NCBI GenBank assembly: GCA_013397435.1
Contig: VZRG01000188.1
Location: 124,001-188,000 of the forward strand
Source of the DNA: Erythrocercus mccallii
Lineage: Eukaryota > Chordata > Aves > Passeriformes > Dicruridae
Direction: 5' to 3'
DNA length: 64,000 bases
Shown here: piece after piece, positions 12,781 through 23,440 of the stretch
Numbering within the stretch: position 1 is the stretch's first letter
Layout: each line of letters starts with the position of its first letter
The notes under the pieces: generated by a model
The model's database searches: none
What the model saw: the letters and a program-made list of their open reading frames with translations, nothing else
Told to the model about the DNA's origin: nothing
Position numbers and translations under genes: made by a program

Positions 12781-15700
12781 TAATTTAGGGCTGGGCAGTG
12801 GAGCAATCACACCAAGCAAAGAGGAGCAATTTCTCAGGCAGCACTCAGTGACTTTATGCATCTCTTTCCCCCAAAATATAGTGAAATACAAAAAAAACCC
12901 CTCGAACCATTTTGAAGGGGAATGAACAGACTCATAATGGGTACATCTGTGACTGTCTGCTAAACACTGAAATCTCCATGTGACTTGTGCATGCAGGAGT
13001 CACCTACCAAAAGGTAAGAATCATCCTGTTATTTGCCTGTTTATTGTGTGTTTTATCAAAGCAGACATTTCTGTCTTTTGTTGAAAGTTTTCTGCCTATC
13101 TGGACTATTGGTCTGTGAAATAATTGTATTTTTTGATGTGATTCATTTTGCCCAGTGTGAAGGTCTCATACAGACAGGGATCTTCGGCAGCCACTGATGG
13201 GAAGTGTTGGACATCCACAATCACTGAGCCATTAAATTTTTCTGCTCTGTGGGGGTGAGGAGGCCAAACTTTCATTTCCATAACCTCAAAACTCTTGAAA
13301 AATATTCTGATATGTAAAAGAGGGGGAAAGAAATGAGTCTCAGGAAAACGAGTTCTTCTGTCACTGGGAGCTAAATCATAATCATTACCATTAATTATCA
13401 GTACTTAAGAGCCTTGGTAATGAATCATCTTGTCAGGAATGTTAGTGGGATGAATGGCTGGTTGGTAACAGATCTTAAATCTGAGCATCTCCACCTGTTC
13501 TGCAGTTGTTCCTTCCAGATTAGATTGGGCTGCAGCTCTTGGCAGTGCACCTTTGCTGCTGATAAACAGCAGCATTTTCCCTTCAGGGCTATCAGTCCCA
13601 GGTCTTTTAAGCAGCATTGCATTAATTTAAATAAAAAAAAAAAAGTAAAAAAGCCTAGAAACTAAATCATGAAAGATAACGGAGAGGAAATCAATGTTTG
13701 GAGATGAAATGATTAAGTCAGGGAAGAAGGAGCTTTGTGAATGTGTAGCCTCCACTGGAAAAATGCACACACAAACAAGCGCACAAATAAATCTGAATTG
13801 CTTAAGGAATATGAGTGTAAATAAATGATATTTTATGGTACACCAAACTGCCAAACATGCCATAACCCTGTGAAAACCACTTACGCTTTAACGGCTGAAA
13901 GGAATAAAACTGACGGAAGAATAAATTCCCGCTGCACTCTGAGACCCGAATGCATCTCCTCTGGAAATCGTGCTGTTTTCCTCATTGACTTCAAAAAAGC
14001 CACAGAATAGGGTGACATTAAAGGTAGCCATGCTTGGTTTGGTAGGGTTGTATATCTTGGCTTGCATGAAGAAGACTGAGGAGATGTTTTCCAGTGAAAG
14101 TTTAGGAGCTGAGAATAAGAAGTGAGCAAGGAAATGATGGTACCACTAGTGGGATACCTGGTGTGGAAAAGTTTGGTTGTCAGGTTCCTGGGATAAAATC
14201 TGAAAATTTAGGAGCTGAAATCTGAATTTATTCACACTGAAATAGCAGAGGGGACCATGCTGCTTATTGTGTTCAACCTCCTCTGCTCAATAGAGATCCT
14301 GCCATGGATGTTAGGTCCTAGAAAATTCACTGGGTGAACCCCCAAAAGCCACAAGGCAAGAAGTAGAACTTCCAGCGCTCATAACAAGCTAAAATATATG
14401 CATTTCAATATTTTAAAAGACAAAACCCAACATAAAACCAAGATGTCCAAGGATGCAAGAAAGAGACTTAGCATGTTGCTTTTGTACCTTCATTTTCAGT
14501 AACTGGAGATTTGTAAGGTGAAAGATGGCCAGACAGTCCTAGGATGTGGCTCTTGTCCTAAAAAAGAAAGTCACCCCTTTTTTCCATTTGTTCCTCAAAA
14601 TTCAGTGTTCTTTGGTGTATGATATGGACTTGAGGCCATAACAATACAGGGAGAGGAGCAAAGGACATCTTTGGTTAGAAAAGAATATTCTTCAAATCAT
14701 TAAACAGTGACATCCCCATTAACCTAAGCTCTCCTGATAGATAGGGGAGTGATAATGAATATAATCCCTTGAGCTAAGGATGAGAGTCCTGTCTTCCTAA
14801 GGTCTAACACAGGTGACAGGACAGATGAATGGGACCCTTAAAACCCCTATTTCTGTCCATTTACTGTAGAAGAAGTCAAGGTGACAAGCTCAGCAATAGA
14901 TTTGATAATCCAGGCATCTAAACTTAGGTGTGATGAATCATACAGTAAATGCCCTAGCAGTGAGGGCACTCATTATTCTTACATGGAATAATTGACCGTG
15001 GAAAGGGGGAGAAATATCCCCATTGCTTCTCACCTTTACTGGCAATAAAGCTGCAGACATCTACTGTACCATCTATTAGGTTTCCTTGATCTCTGATTTT
15101 TATTGCATTATCAAAGCAGCTGAGGCACTGTGTTGGCACTATATGAGCCTTGTACACATTCTTCATATTTCCATCATTTTTGTGTCAGCTGAACCAATGC
15201 TGACATGACCTGAAGAAAAGGCATAATAGAGTGTCAATTCACACTCAGGTAAAGCAGCTGTAAAAATGTTTATATGTGCTTACACTTGCAATGCTTTTTT
15301 GGTCATCATGATGAACCTTTGAATGTTTCTGTCACTGGGAAGATCTGATTTGGGATTATTTCATACCTTTCTATTTAAAGGCAGACTTCCTAAGCAATCC
15401 CACATGAACTAAGAGTGTTTAAAACCTTGGCTTCACACATTTCCTGGCAGAGGCATCGGTGCTGCAGTCAGAGAGGTGCAGCAGCAAAGCAGGAGGTGTG
15501 TTGTCTGCACCAGAAATGCACATCTCAGTCCCTTTTCTGATAAAGGATGCAGAGCCAGCATATCAACACCTGCATGGCTCCAGGGCTCTCCTCCTGCAGT
15601 GTCATTCATCCTCCAGACTCATTGAGTTTAAGAACACTGCCAAAAAAACCCCAAACTAAAGGCTTGAAACAGCCTTCAAGAGATTAAGCACACTTCTTTG

Positions 15701-18700
15701 ATCAACCCTTTTTTCCTTTGTCTTTCTAGCTGCAGGTACTACCCCTTTATTCATCTGTGGATTCCTGCCAGATTCAGGATGCTCACAACCCAAACGGATG
15801 TATTTCTATGGAAGGGCTGTATGGATACCATTATGAGTGGAATAAAATTTGATTTTAAGCACAAGACAGGAGACCAGTGTGATGGTGGGAGTCAGGTCTT
15901 CCTATGCATCCTCCCCACCAGCCCTCAAACACACACCACCCATTCCTTTTCAATCTCTCATGGGAAATGTGGTTTGTCCTAAGATAAGACAACCAGGTGG
16001 GAGTTGAAGGAGGAACAGTCTGGATGCATCATTGTTGAATTACAGAGATGAAGGAGCTGAACTGTTGGTGCACATCAGCCTGAAAAGGGGATAAGATACC
16101 ACTGGAGGCTGGGCCAGCTGGGAAAACTGGTCTCCCAAGGCTGCAGGCAGCTTGTGAGTGGATTCTTGGCCCAGGATAGATTTATCTTGAAGATAGGGTA
16201 ATAATTTTGGATGGGTAAACAAAAATCACTAAAATCCAGTCAAATATGGAAGTAAAATCTTAAAGTATCACCACAGGTGCCATGTTGCTTTGTAATTGTG
16301 AATTCTACTAGTCCAAAGACTGTAAACTTGACAAGGAAATTTCTACCTGAACATGCCTGTGTTATAACCCTGATCACCTTATTAGTGTGGGGGAGAACAG
16401 GTGAAGAGAGCTTGAAAATTGCAAGGGACCCCAGGACCCAACAAAAATGGAAATCTGACTTTTCTACAAAGCAATTTTTTTTTACTGTTTTGGGGATATG
16501 GACACTTGAGGTAAATTAAGGGCAAAAAGGAATGAGGGAAAGGAATAAGGAAAAGCTTCCCATTCAGTCACAAGGTTCAGAATGAACCCTCTTGCCAAAC
16601 TCAACCCCAGACTTGGGTTTGGACTAAAGGTTTAGTTCCAAAGGTTTTAACAGCACCTAACTCAACAGCACTTAACTGATAGCTTAAATCAAACAAATGA
16701 ACACAAGATTCTATAGAATTTACTATTAGCACAACAGTAACTCACTTACAGGCCTGACTTACAAATCTAATGTGCTCAAGAATCCATGAGAACAACATTC
16801 ATTGCACATTTGGTATAGCATATTCACACTGCATGCACACAGACCCAAAGGAGTATGTACAAGGTATAAACCTGTGAATAATACCTCTCAGAGTCAGGGA
16901 AGGACTCATATTTGGTGCTTTTACATCTTCTTATCAGGTGAAGAGTTGAGCCTTGGGGAGCAAGAGGGATCAGCCCAGGAGCCATCATTGTTTACTGGCC
17001 CTCAAGTACAGCAAACTTCACAGAATTCACTGGCTTTGAGAGGTGTCCATTCAGATGGAGATGTTGCTCACAGCCCTCTGTGGTCCAGGAGAGCTCAAAA
17101 GATCTCACTCTGAACCTTGGCTTATAGGGCTGCAAGAGGATGGGTTTTAGCCACAGCAGTTTTCCACCCTGGCCATAATTCAGGTCAGCAACTTTTCAAA
17201 GTTCCATAAGAAAAATGTTGTTCCACTCAGGTTGTTACTCAGGCAAGAACAATATTTCCAAGCTGTTCATTAAAAATCAGAGCTTGTTAGACAGCACAAG
17301 TTCCTAGGAGAAGTCTGTGTTTCTGATAAACTCAAGAGAAGCTCAGCCCAGGTGCTGTTTGTCAGTGCCAAAACCTAATGAGGATTTCAGATCACTTTGG
17401 TCTGAGGAGGGTATGATGCAGCACCACAGCTACATACTGTCCTTTAAAAATATTTTTTTGTTTATTTTGAATGAACAAAACTCAAACACAAAAAGCAGGG
17501 TGGGGAAATGAAATGTTATAAGAGGATCTGGCAGATAAATATGATTGAACAAATTAGATGTTCTGGAAGCAATCAAGATTGAAAGGTTTGATGTAAAACA
17601 AAACCCAGAATATACAGTTACAGCAATCACTCAAAACAGACCTGACAAATGGTGCCAGGGTACTTTAAGAGAGAAGATGTCTTTTTAAAACCCAGCACTG
17701 AAACATTAGAAAGGTTCCTCCTTCTTCTTTCCTTATCTCTCAGCAGAAGAATCTTGTAATGAGAATCAAATCTCAAAGAGCTCTTGACTGAGTTATGTTA
17801 CTGTGGGTTCCCACAGTAATTAGGGCTTTATAAACTTTCTAAAGTAAGACCCAGCTCTCCTTTAATTTTCTTTTTCTCCCACACAGTACCTTTGCTACCT
17901 ATGCTCCTTAACTTTTCCCTTTTATTTTCCTGTGAGAAAGCACTACCGAATTCAATGACATAAAATAGATGGCTGAGTGAAGACTGAAGGAGTCAGAGAA
18001 ATTTAAGTTTCCATTGAGGCAAGTTTCCAAGTTTATTGAGATATGTTTTGGTATTTTTGTGTTAGTGAGGCTTCTTCCCTCTCTGTTTTTCCCACTCAAT
18101 TTTCCTCTCCATTTACTAAAAGGCTGTATTTTCAGACTTCCTTAAGAAGCTAAGACTGTTAGAATGTCAACATCCCTTGATTCACTGTAAGCTAGAGATC
18201 CATGGAACAGTTTTCTAGTGGAGAGCTCTGCCTGCTGCAAATGATATTTCATGATAATACAATTCTCAAAAACCAGTTATGTTCATTCTTTAACTTTCCT
18301 TCTGTATGAAAAACTGGATTTTTCAGAGAGAATGCTTGTTCAGTGTATAGGGAAGAGTAGTGAACTGATACTTTCACACTTGCTGAAATATTGCAAGGCT
18401 TGGTGTTATAGAGAAAATCATTGTGGTATGAAGACACATCCTATTTTTCTCCTGCATGAAAATGTGTCTTGCTCTGAGATAACAGGTTAATTACATTCCT
18501 GAGCCCATGTTTGTCTGGAGAGCAGCAAGTGAGGAAGGCAGTGGAGTCTGGCTTGGAGAACAGGCTCGAGCATTTCCCAGTGTGGCTGTATTGACGGAGC
18601 CAGAGAAGCTGGATAATGGGATGATGTTATCTCTGAGGACACCCAGAGAATGGCAGAAGAGCTCATGCATCACTGTCCTCTGGCTGGCAAACAAAGCCCT

Positions 18701-19950
18701 GCTCCAGAATTAGTCAGGAATACTTGCTTTTAGTGCAGGTGACAGAAAGAAATATGATTTGCTTTTATTCAGTCTCATGAATAGCAGTGGTGAAGATGAC
18801 AGCCAGGACCAGGGCAGATCCCTGTGTGACGTGTCCCCCTGCCTCCCTGCTGTGTTCAGTCATCCAGCAGCTAAATGAGTGTGGAGGAGGAGGAGGGAAA
18901 TCTTGCCTTGCTGAGTCTTTTACCTTTCAGAGTCATGGGCTGCACACCACTCTTCCCTCTGAGGTGTTTGATGGGTAGCAGAGCTCAGCTTTTGTCAAGG
19001 CTGTTTCAGACTGTGACAAATTTGTTCCCTGAATCCACACTCTTTTTAATCTAAATGTCAGGTAGGAAATTAAAGCCCTGTTGAAATGGAGTGTATTACC
19101 AGCATTTTATTAGATCACAAACAATTTAATAACCAGATAGAGGGAGAAGGTCATTTTGTTGTCAGTCCAGCTTATCTCATAAATTAAGCATCAGGTTTTG
19201 CACAAAAGCATCTCTCAGCAAATAAAATTATCTGGTTTGATGAAGGACCTCTGTCCATGGAAAACACATAACACAGATTAAAGAGGGAGCCCTGTAACAA
19301 AATTATGATCCAGAAATGTATGAAAGGGGATGGGTTCTTCAAAAATACTTTTCACACATTTGCCCTATTAACGGCAAGTAAATGCCAGAGTAGCAAAGGA
19401 CATGCCTTCCTGATGAATTCATGTGAAATTCTTTCAAGGTCAGTAAACAAAAGGATGAAATATGGATGATAAATAGGGTAGCTCTTAGTGACCTCAGTGG
19501 CTGAAAAGGGAAGAAACCTGGAACATTATCTCTTCACTAGAAATATTTATAGCCTAGAAATTACACTTTTCTGAGCAGGAGCAGGGCAATGAGCGATGCA
19601 AAGCAACATGGCATCGATTCCAACATATCACACCACAAATCTCTCTCTGGGATGAGGGAAAGGACTGACAAGGAAATGGCTTGGTTGGAGAAAAATTTAT
19701 TTCTGAGAATATTATGAAAGTGTGGTCTTGCTCAGATTTGTCTTCCTGTAGCTCTCTGAGGCACAGTGACTTCCACACCCCTGCCTGTCTCCAGCTGTGT
19801 TTTGTTATTTAGCCCTCATTAGAGTGAAATTAGACTTGTGCATTGTGTCCTACTGCAGTGAGGGCAAATTGTGGTGCTTTATGTCCTGAGAGATGCTGAC
19901 TTCTGAGACAAATTCGCAGTGGCAGCAGCAGAAGATTCATAAAAACATTC
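12781..19950. other. Long unassigned stretch (7.2 kb)
   Basis: No confident repeat or gene. An A-run at 13629-13640 is flanked by short frames on both strands. 16560-17260 has a mixed composition that could be an old LTR-type sequence, but I cannot place its ends and do not call it. 18490-18720 is slightly GC-richer with 67-68-codon frames on both strands. 19080-19260 has the even, motif-rich look of a regulatory element, without proof. Confidence 0.4.
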
Positions 19951-20262
19951 TTAGAATCATTGAAGTTGGAAAAGACCTTTAAGATCATCAAGTCAAACCA
20001 CCACCACCACATTCATCACTACACCATGTCCTCAAGTGCCACGTGTTTTTTTAATACTTTCAGGGATGGTGTCTTGACCAATTCCTTGGGCAGCCTCTTC
20101 CAGTTCTTGACAACAATTTCCATGAAGAATTTTTTTCTGATATCCAACCTAAACCTCCTGTGGCTCAGCTTGAAGCCTTCTCCTCTCATTCTGTCACTTG
20201 TTACCTGGGACAAGAGACTGACATTCATCAACTTCCTACTGAAATTCTGCTGCCACCATCCA
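19951..20262 (-). mobile_element. CR1 LINE, 5'-truncated 3' copy
   Basis: Reverse-oriented CR1 with its tail at 19951 ('ttagaatcattgaagttgg') and ORF2 C-terminal sequence to the right. The minus frame 20279-20019 keeps the FKLSHRRFRLDIRKKFF-type run without a stop. A (CAC)n triplet patch at 19997-20012 sits in the 3' UTR, where other copies carry CCACC-like sequence, so it is probably a small expansion. Confidence 0.94.
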
Positions 20263-20572
20263 GCTGGAGAAACCACCATGGTGAGTGTTCAATGAAGCTT
20301 TTCCCTTGTGTGAGAGGAGCTGACTGCCATTTCTCCTTTTCCCTGCACAGTGGGGCATTGACCTCTCCTCAAAACACAGCCATACAAATCTTCTACCCCT
20401 TTGCCATGTGGACCTGGGGGGCCTTCAAAAAATGAAGAATTGGAACAAAGTTCTGCAGAAGAATGAGTTTTTTAAGAATTCTATCACCCCAGTGAGTGGG
20501 TGGCGGCATTTCAGCAAACTGAACTCAGTACACAAACCAATGTCTGTGCTGGAAGGCTCATGGTGACTGCCT

Positions 20573-20618
20573 AAGAGCCAGGTCTGGTTCATGCCTACAT
20601 GGACCAGACCTGGCTCTT
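20573..20618. repeat. Near-perfect 46-nt palindrome (21-bp stem, 4-nt loop)
   Basis: The left arm 'aagagccaggtctggt' (20573-20588) is matched perfectly by its reverse complement at 20603-20618. Inside it, after one T-G mismatch, CATG at 20590-20593 pairs with CATG at 20598-20601, leaving the loop CCTA. Apart from that mismatch the whole 46 bases fold back. It lies only ~7 bp left of a CR1 fragment and ~93 bp left of the assembly gap. Confidence 0.9.
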
Positions 20619-20624
20619 GGTCAT

Positions 20625-20711
20625 GTTCCCTAAAACTCCCTGACAGGAGTTGTAGCCTGGTGGGGGTCAGCCTCTTCTCCCAGGTAACAAGCAGCCAGAC
20701 ATAAGGAAATG
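20625..20711 (+). mobile_element. CR1 LINE fragment cut by assembly gap
   Basis: Forward CR1 ORF2 sequence with the familiar 'actccctgacaggagttgta' and 'cttctcccaggtaacaag' landmarks, stopping at the first N. In other copies ~270 bp of CR1 follows this point, so the rest of this copy presumably lies in the unresolved bases. Confidence 0.92.
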
Positions 20712-21335
20712 NNNNNNNNNNNNNNNNNNNNNNNNNNNNNNNNNNNNNNNNNNNNNNNNNNNNNNNNNNNNNNNNNNNNNNNNNNNNNNNNNNNNNNNNN
20801 NNNNNNNNNNNNNNNNNNNNNNNNNNNNNNNNNNNNNNNNNNNNNNNNNNNNNNNNNNNNNNNNNNNNNNNNNNNNNNNNNNNNNNNNNNNNNNNNNNNN
20901 NNNNNNNNNNNNNNNNNNNNNNNNNNNNNNNNNNNNNNNNNNNNNNNNNNNNNNNNNNNNNNNNNNNNNNNNNNNNNNNNNNNNNNNNNNNNNNNNNNNN
21001 NNNNNNNNNNNNNNNNNNNNNNNNNNNNNNNNNNNNNNNNNNNNNNNNNNNNNNNNNNNNNNNNNNNNNNNNNNNNNNNNNNNNNNNNNNNNNNNNNNNN
21101 NNNNNNNNNNNNNNNNNNNNNNNNNNNNNNNNNNNNNNNNNNNNNNNNNNNNNNNNNNNNNNNNNNNNNNNNNNNNNNNNNNNNNNNNNNNNNNNNNNNN
21201 NNNNNNNNNNNNNNNNNNNNNNNNNNNNNNNNNNNNNNNNNNNNNNNNNNNNNNNNNNNNNNNNNNNNNNNNNNNNNNNNNNNNNNNNNNNNNNNNNNNN
21301 NNNNNNNNNNNNNNNNNNNNNNNNNNNNNNNNNNN
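20712..21335. other. Assembly gap (624 N)
   Basis: An unbroken run of N. Its size is not a round number, so it may be an estimated gap. CR1 lies on both sides in opposite orientations, which suggests that repeats or the nearby palindrome defeated assembly. Open frames reported across it are artefacts. Confidence 1.
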
Positions 21336-21377
21336 GACTCTTTGCCAGTGCAGAACAATATGAGACATAAATGCACT

Positions 21378-21463
21378 CCTAGAATCAGAGAATCACAGAA
21401 TGGTTTGGGTTTGAAGGGAGGTTGAAATCATCTCATTTCAATACTCCTGCCATGGAAAAGGAT
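21378..21463 (-). mobile_element. CR1 LINE, 3' end fragment
   Basis: A reverse-oriented CR1 tail: 'tagaatcagagaatcacaga' then 'atggtttgggtttgaaggga', continuing to 'ctcctgccatggaaaagg'. Only ~85 bp survive. It belongs to the subfamily whose 3' UTR carries a 'CCATGG' block. Confidence 0.88.
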
Positions 21464-22344
21464 GAGAGATGAATTTGTTGGTTTAACTGTCTGGTTTTGA
21501 GAAATAAAGCAAAAGAATTTTTTTCTTTTTTAGGGAGGAATTAAGAGTATTTTTAATTCTGATATGATAAGGGCATACAGACTACTTAATGAATAAATGG
21601 GAGTGCTTAACTCACATCTTTTTCTTTGGGTAGTGGATTTCCAGTTTGTCTCCTGGCTGAGAAAACAGGAGGTGGACCTAAAACTACCACTGGGTTTCTA
21701 ATGCTATTGACCCAATGCCATCCTAATTTTGTGCTGCTAGTAAACTACAACCTTGCTCCTCATAATACTTTGGACATGATGTGTGGATTGATGGGGTGCA
21801 GAATACCAGATTGTTTATTCACTGAATATGGGATCTCTTAACATGGGTACCATTAGTCAAGGACAGGATTTTTATTGCCAAATGAAAAGGGATGCGCCTT
21901 CCCAGGACATGGAATGGTTTGGCATCTTAAAATGAAAGGAGAGCCATGTCTCAAGAGAGATTTACGAACCATTCAAGGTTAAAACCAAGAAGAACACACA
22001 GTATGGTTTTACAACTGAACATCTAATCCAATGTTTGGATTTATTTACTGTCTTTGAATAGATTATTTTAACACTGGTGTCAGCAAGGCTGTAGACTTCC
22101 ACAAGATTTTATAAACCTATTGCTGATGAAGTGAGCAGTTTAAAAAAAAAAAAAAAAGACTTCTAAGAGGAAAGCAAAGATTAGGATAGGACACTTGTGT
22201 AGTCTAGATCCGTTGGTAAGTTGAATACATATAAAAGTGATTTAAGACCACCAAATGCCGAATTCTACATGTTGGCAGCACAAATACAACCCTTACTGGA
22301 TGGACAGAGGTCAGTAAAATTATCCTGGAGAAACTGAAGCAGTT
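21464..22344. other. Unassigned non-coding stretch
   Basis: AT-rich, with a 16-17-base A run at about 22141-22157. One 71-codon frame (21626-21841, +) has no motif. Nothing else is identifiable before the LTR that starts near 22345. Confidence 0.45.
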
Positions 22345-22852
22345 TGCTGTGACACAGCTAAAGACCACAGAGCTGTTCACTCACCCTCCCGTAGAGGGAA
22401 CAGGGAGAGAAGTGGGAAAAAACAGGGTGAAACTTGAGTGTTGAGAAAAAGACAGCTGAGTAGGACAGGGAAGGAAGGGGAAATTATAATAATGATGAAA
22501 CAATATATAAAATAAGTGAGGTATTATGCAATTGCTCATCACCAGCCAGTCCCTGAGCAGTGTCTGCCACCTAAGTCCTGCCAGTTTTATTGATTAACAT
22601 GATATCACATGGTCTGGAATATCCCTTGGTTCAGTTGAGGTCAGCTGAACCAGCTCTGTCCCCTCCCAGTTTCTTGTGCACCCCCAGCCTTCCTCTGGCA
22701 GAGGAGTGGTAGAAGTCCTTGACTTAGTGTAAACACAGCTCAGCAACAACGAGCAATGTGTCTTGAACATTATTCTCATCCTAAATCCAAATATCAGCAC
22801 TACACCAATCACTAGGAAAAGAATTAACTCTATCCCAGCTGAAACCAGGACA
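22345..22852 (-). mobile_element. Old solo LTR of an avian endogenous retrovirus
   Basis: Read on the minus strand, the right end starts TGTCCTGGTTTCAGCTGGGA and continues with a 'TAGAGTTAATT' block, followed by a 'GGGGGTGCACAAGAAAC' block and 'GGGATATTCCAGACC'. From memory this is a widespread bird ERV LTR type. The left end, 'tgctgtgacacagctaaaga', is worn. I find no clear target-site duplication, and the TATA region (22585-22594) is decayed. No retroviral genes flank it, so it is a solo LTR. The 72-codon minus frame inside (22594-22812) is fortuitous. Confidence 0.8.
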
Positions 22853-22864
22853 TGGTATTTCTAA

Positions 22865-23440
22865 AAAACCCCAAACCAAGAGTGGCAGTTTTGGCTTTGT
22901 TTCTTCCTCTACCAAGATCGAGATAAAGACATGGGAAATGCCAAGCTTGAGTATGGACTTGGAATATTTATTATCTCTTATCTATTTACACTATTTACAG
23001 ACTCATGCACCATGAGCTCTTAGAAAATGAATGTAAAATGGAGCACTTCTAACTCTTTCCAAGGTTTATGTAAATGATTATCCCCTAATAATGAAATTAC
23101 ACCTATATAATTTATGTTTTTGACCCAATAATGAGCACTCAAGGCCCTCTTCACCCAATTACAGAAAACCACCTAAACCCATGAAGAAGAAGAAGAAGGA
23201 AGAAGGTGAAGAAGAACTTAGACAATGCCCAAAATCCTCCATCTTGACTCATATGTATTACTATACACTAAAACCCCGAATTTTAAGTTTCTAGGACTCC
23301 AACAACCAAGTAACAACAACAACAACAGAACACTGAAAAAATCCCTACCAAAAAAAAAACCTCAAAAAACACCTGCTGTAAACAAAAGTCCAGAACAAAA
23401 TGTGTTCCCAATCAGATGGTGATCAAAAGATAACATTACC
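22865..23440 (-). mobile_element. Possible second LTR-like element
   Basis: The tract from 'aaccaagagtggcagttttg' to about 'aatcagatggtgatc' has the texture of a retroviral LTR. On the minus strand an AATAAA lies near 22970, and a block around 23218-23270 ('caatgcccaaaatcctccat') seems familiar from bird LTRs. It includes a (GAA)n-type patch at 23182-23217 and (CAA)n at 23312-23328. The termini and target duplication are not resolved. It may instead be internal ERV sequence or unrelated DNA. Confidence 0.3.

Noticed and set aside
20630..21425. Three open frames of 233-248 codons
   Set aside because: They consist mainly of N from the assembly gap.
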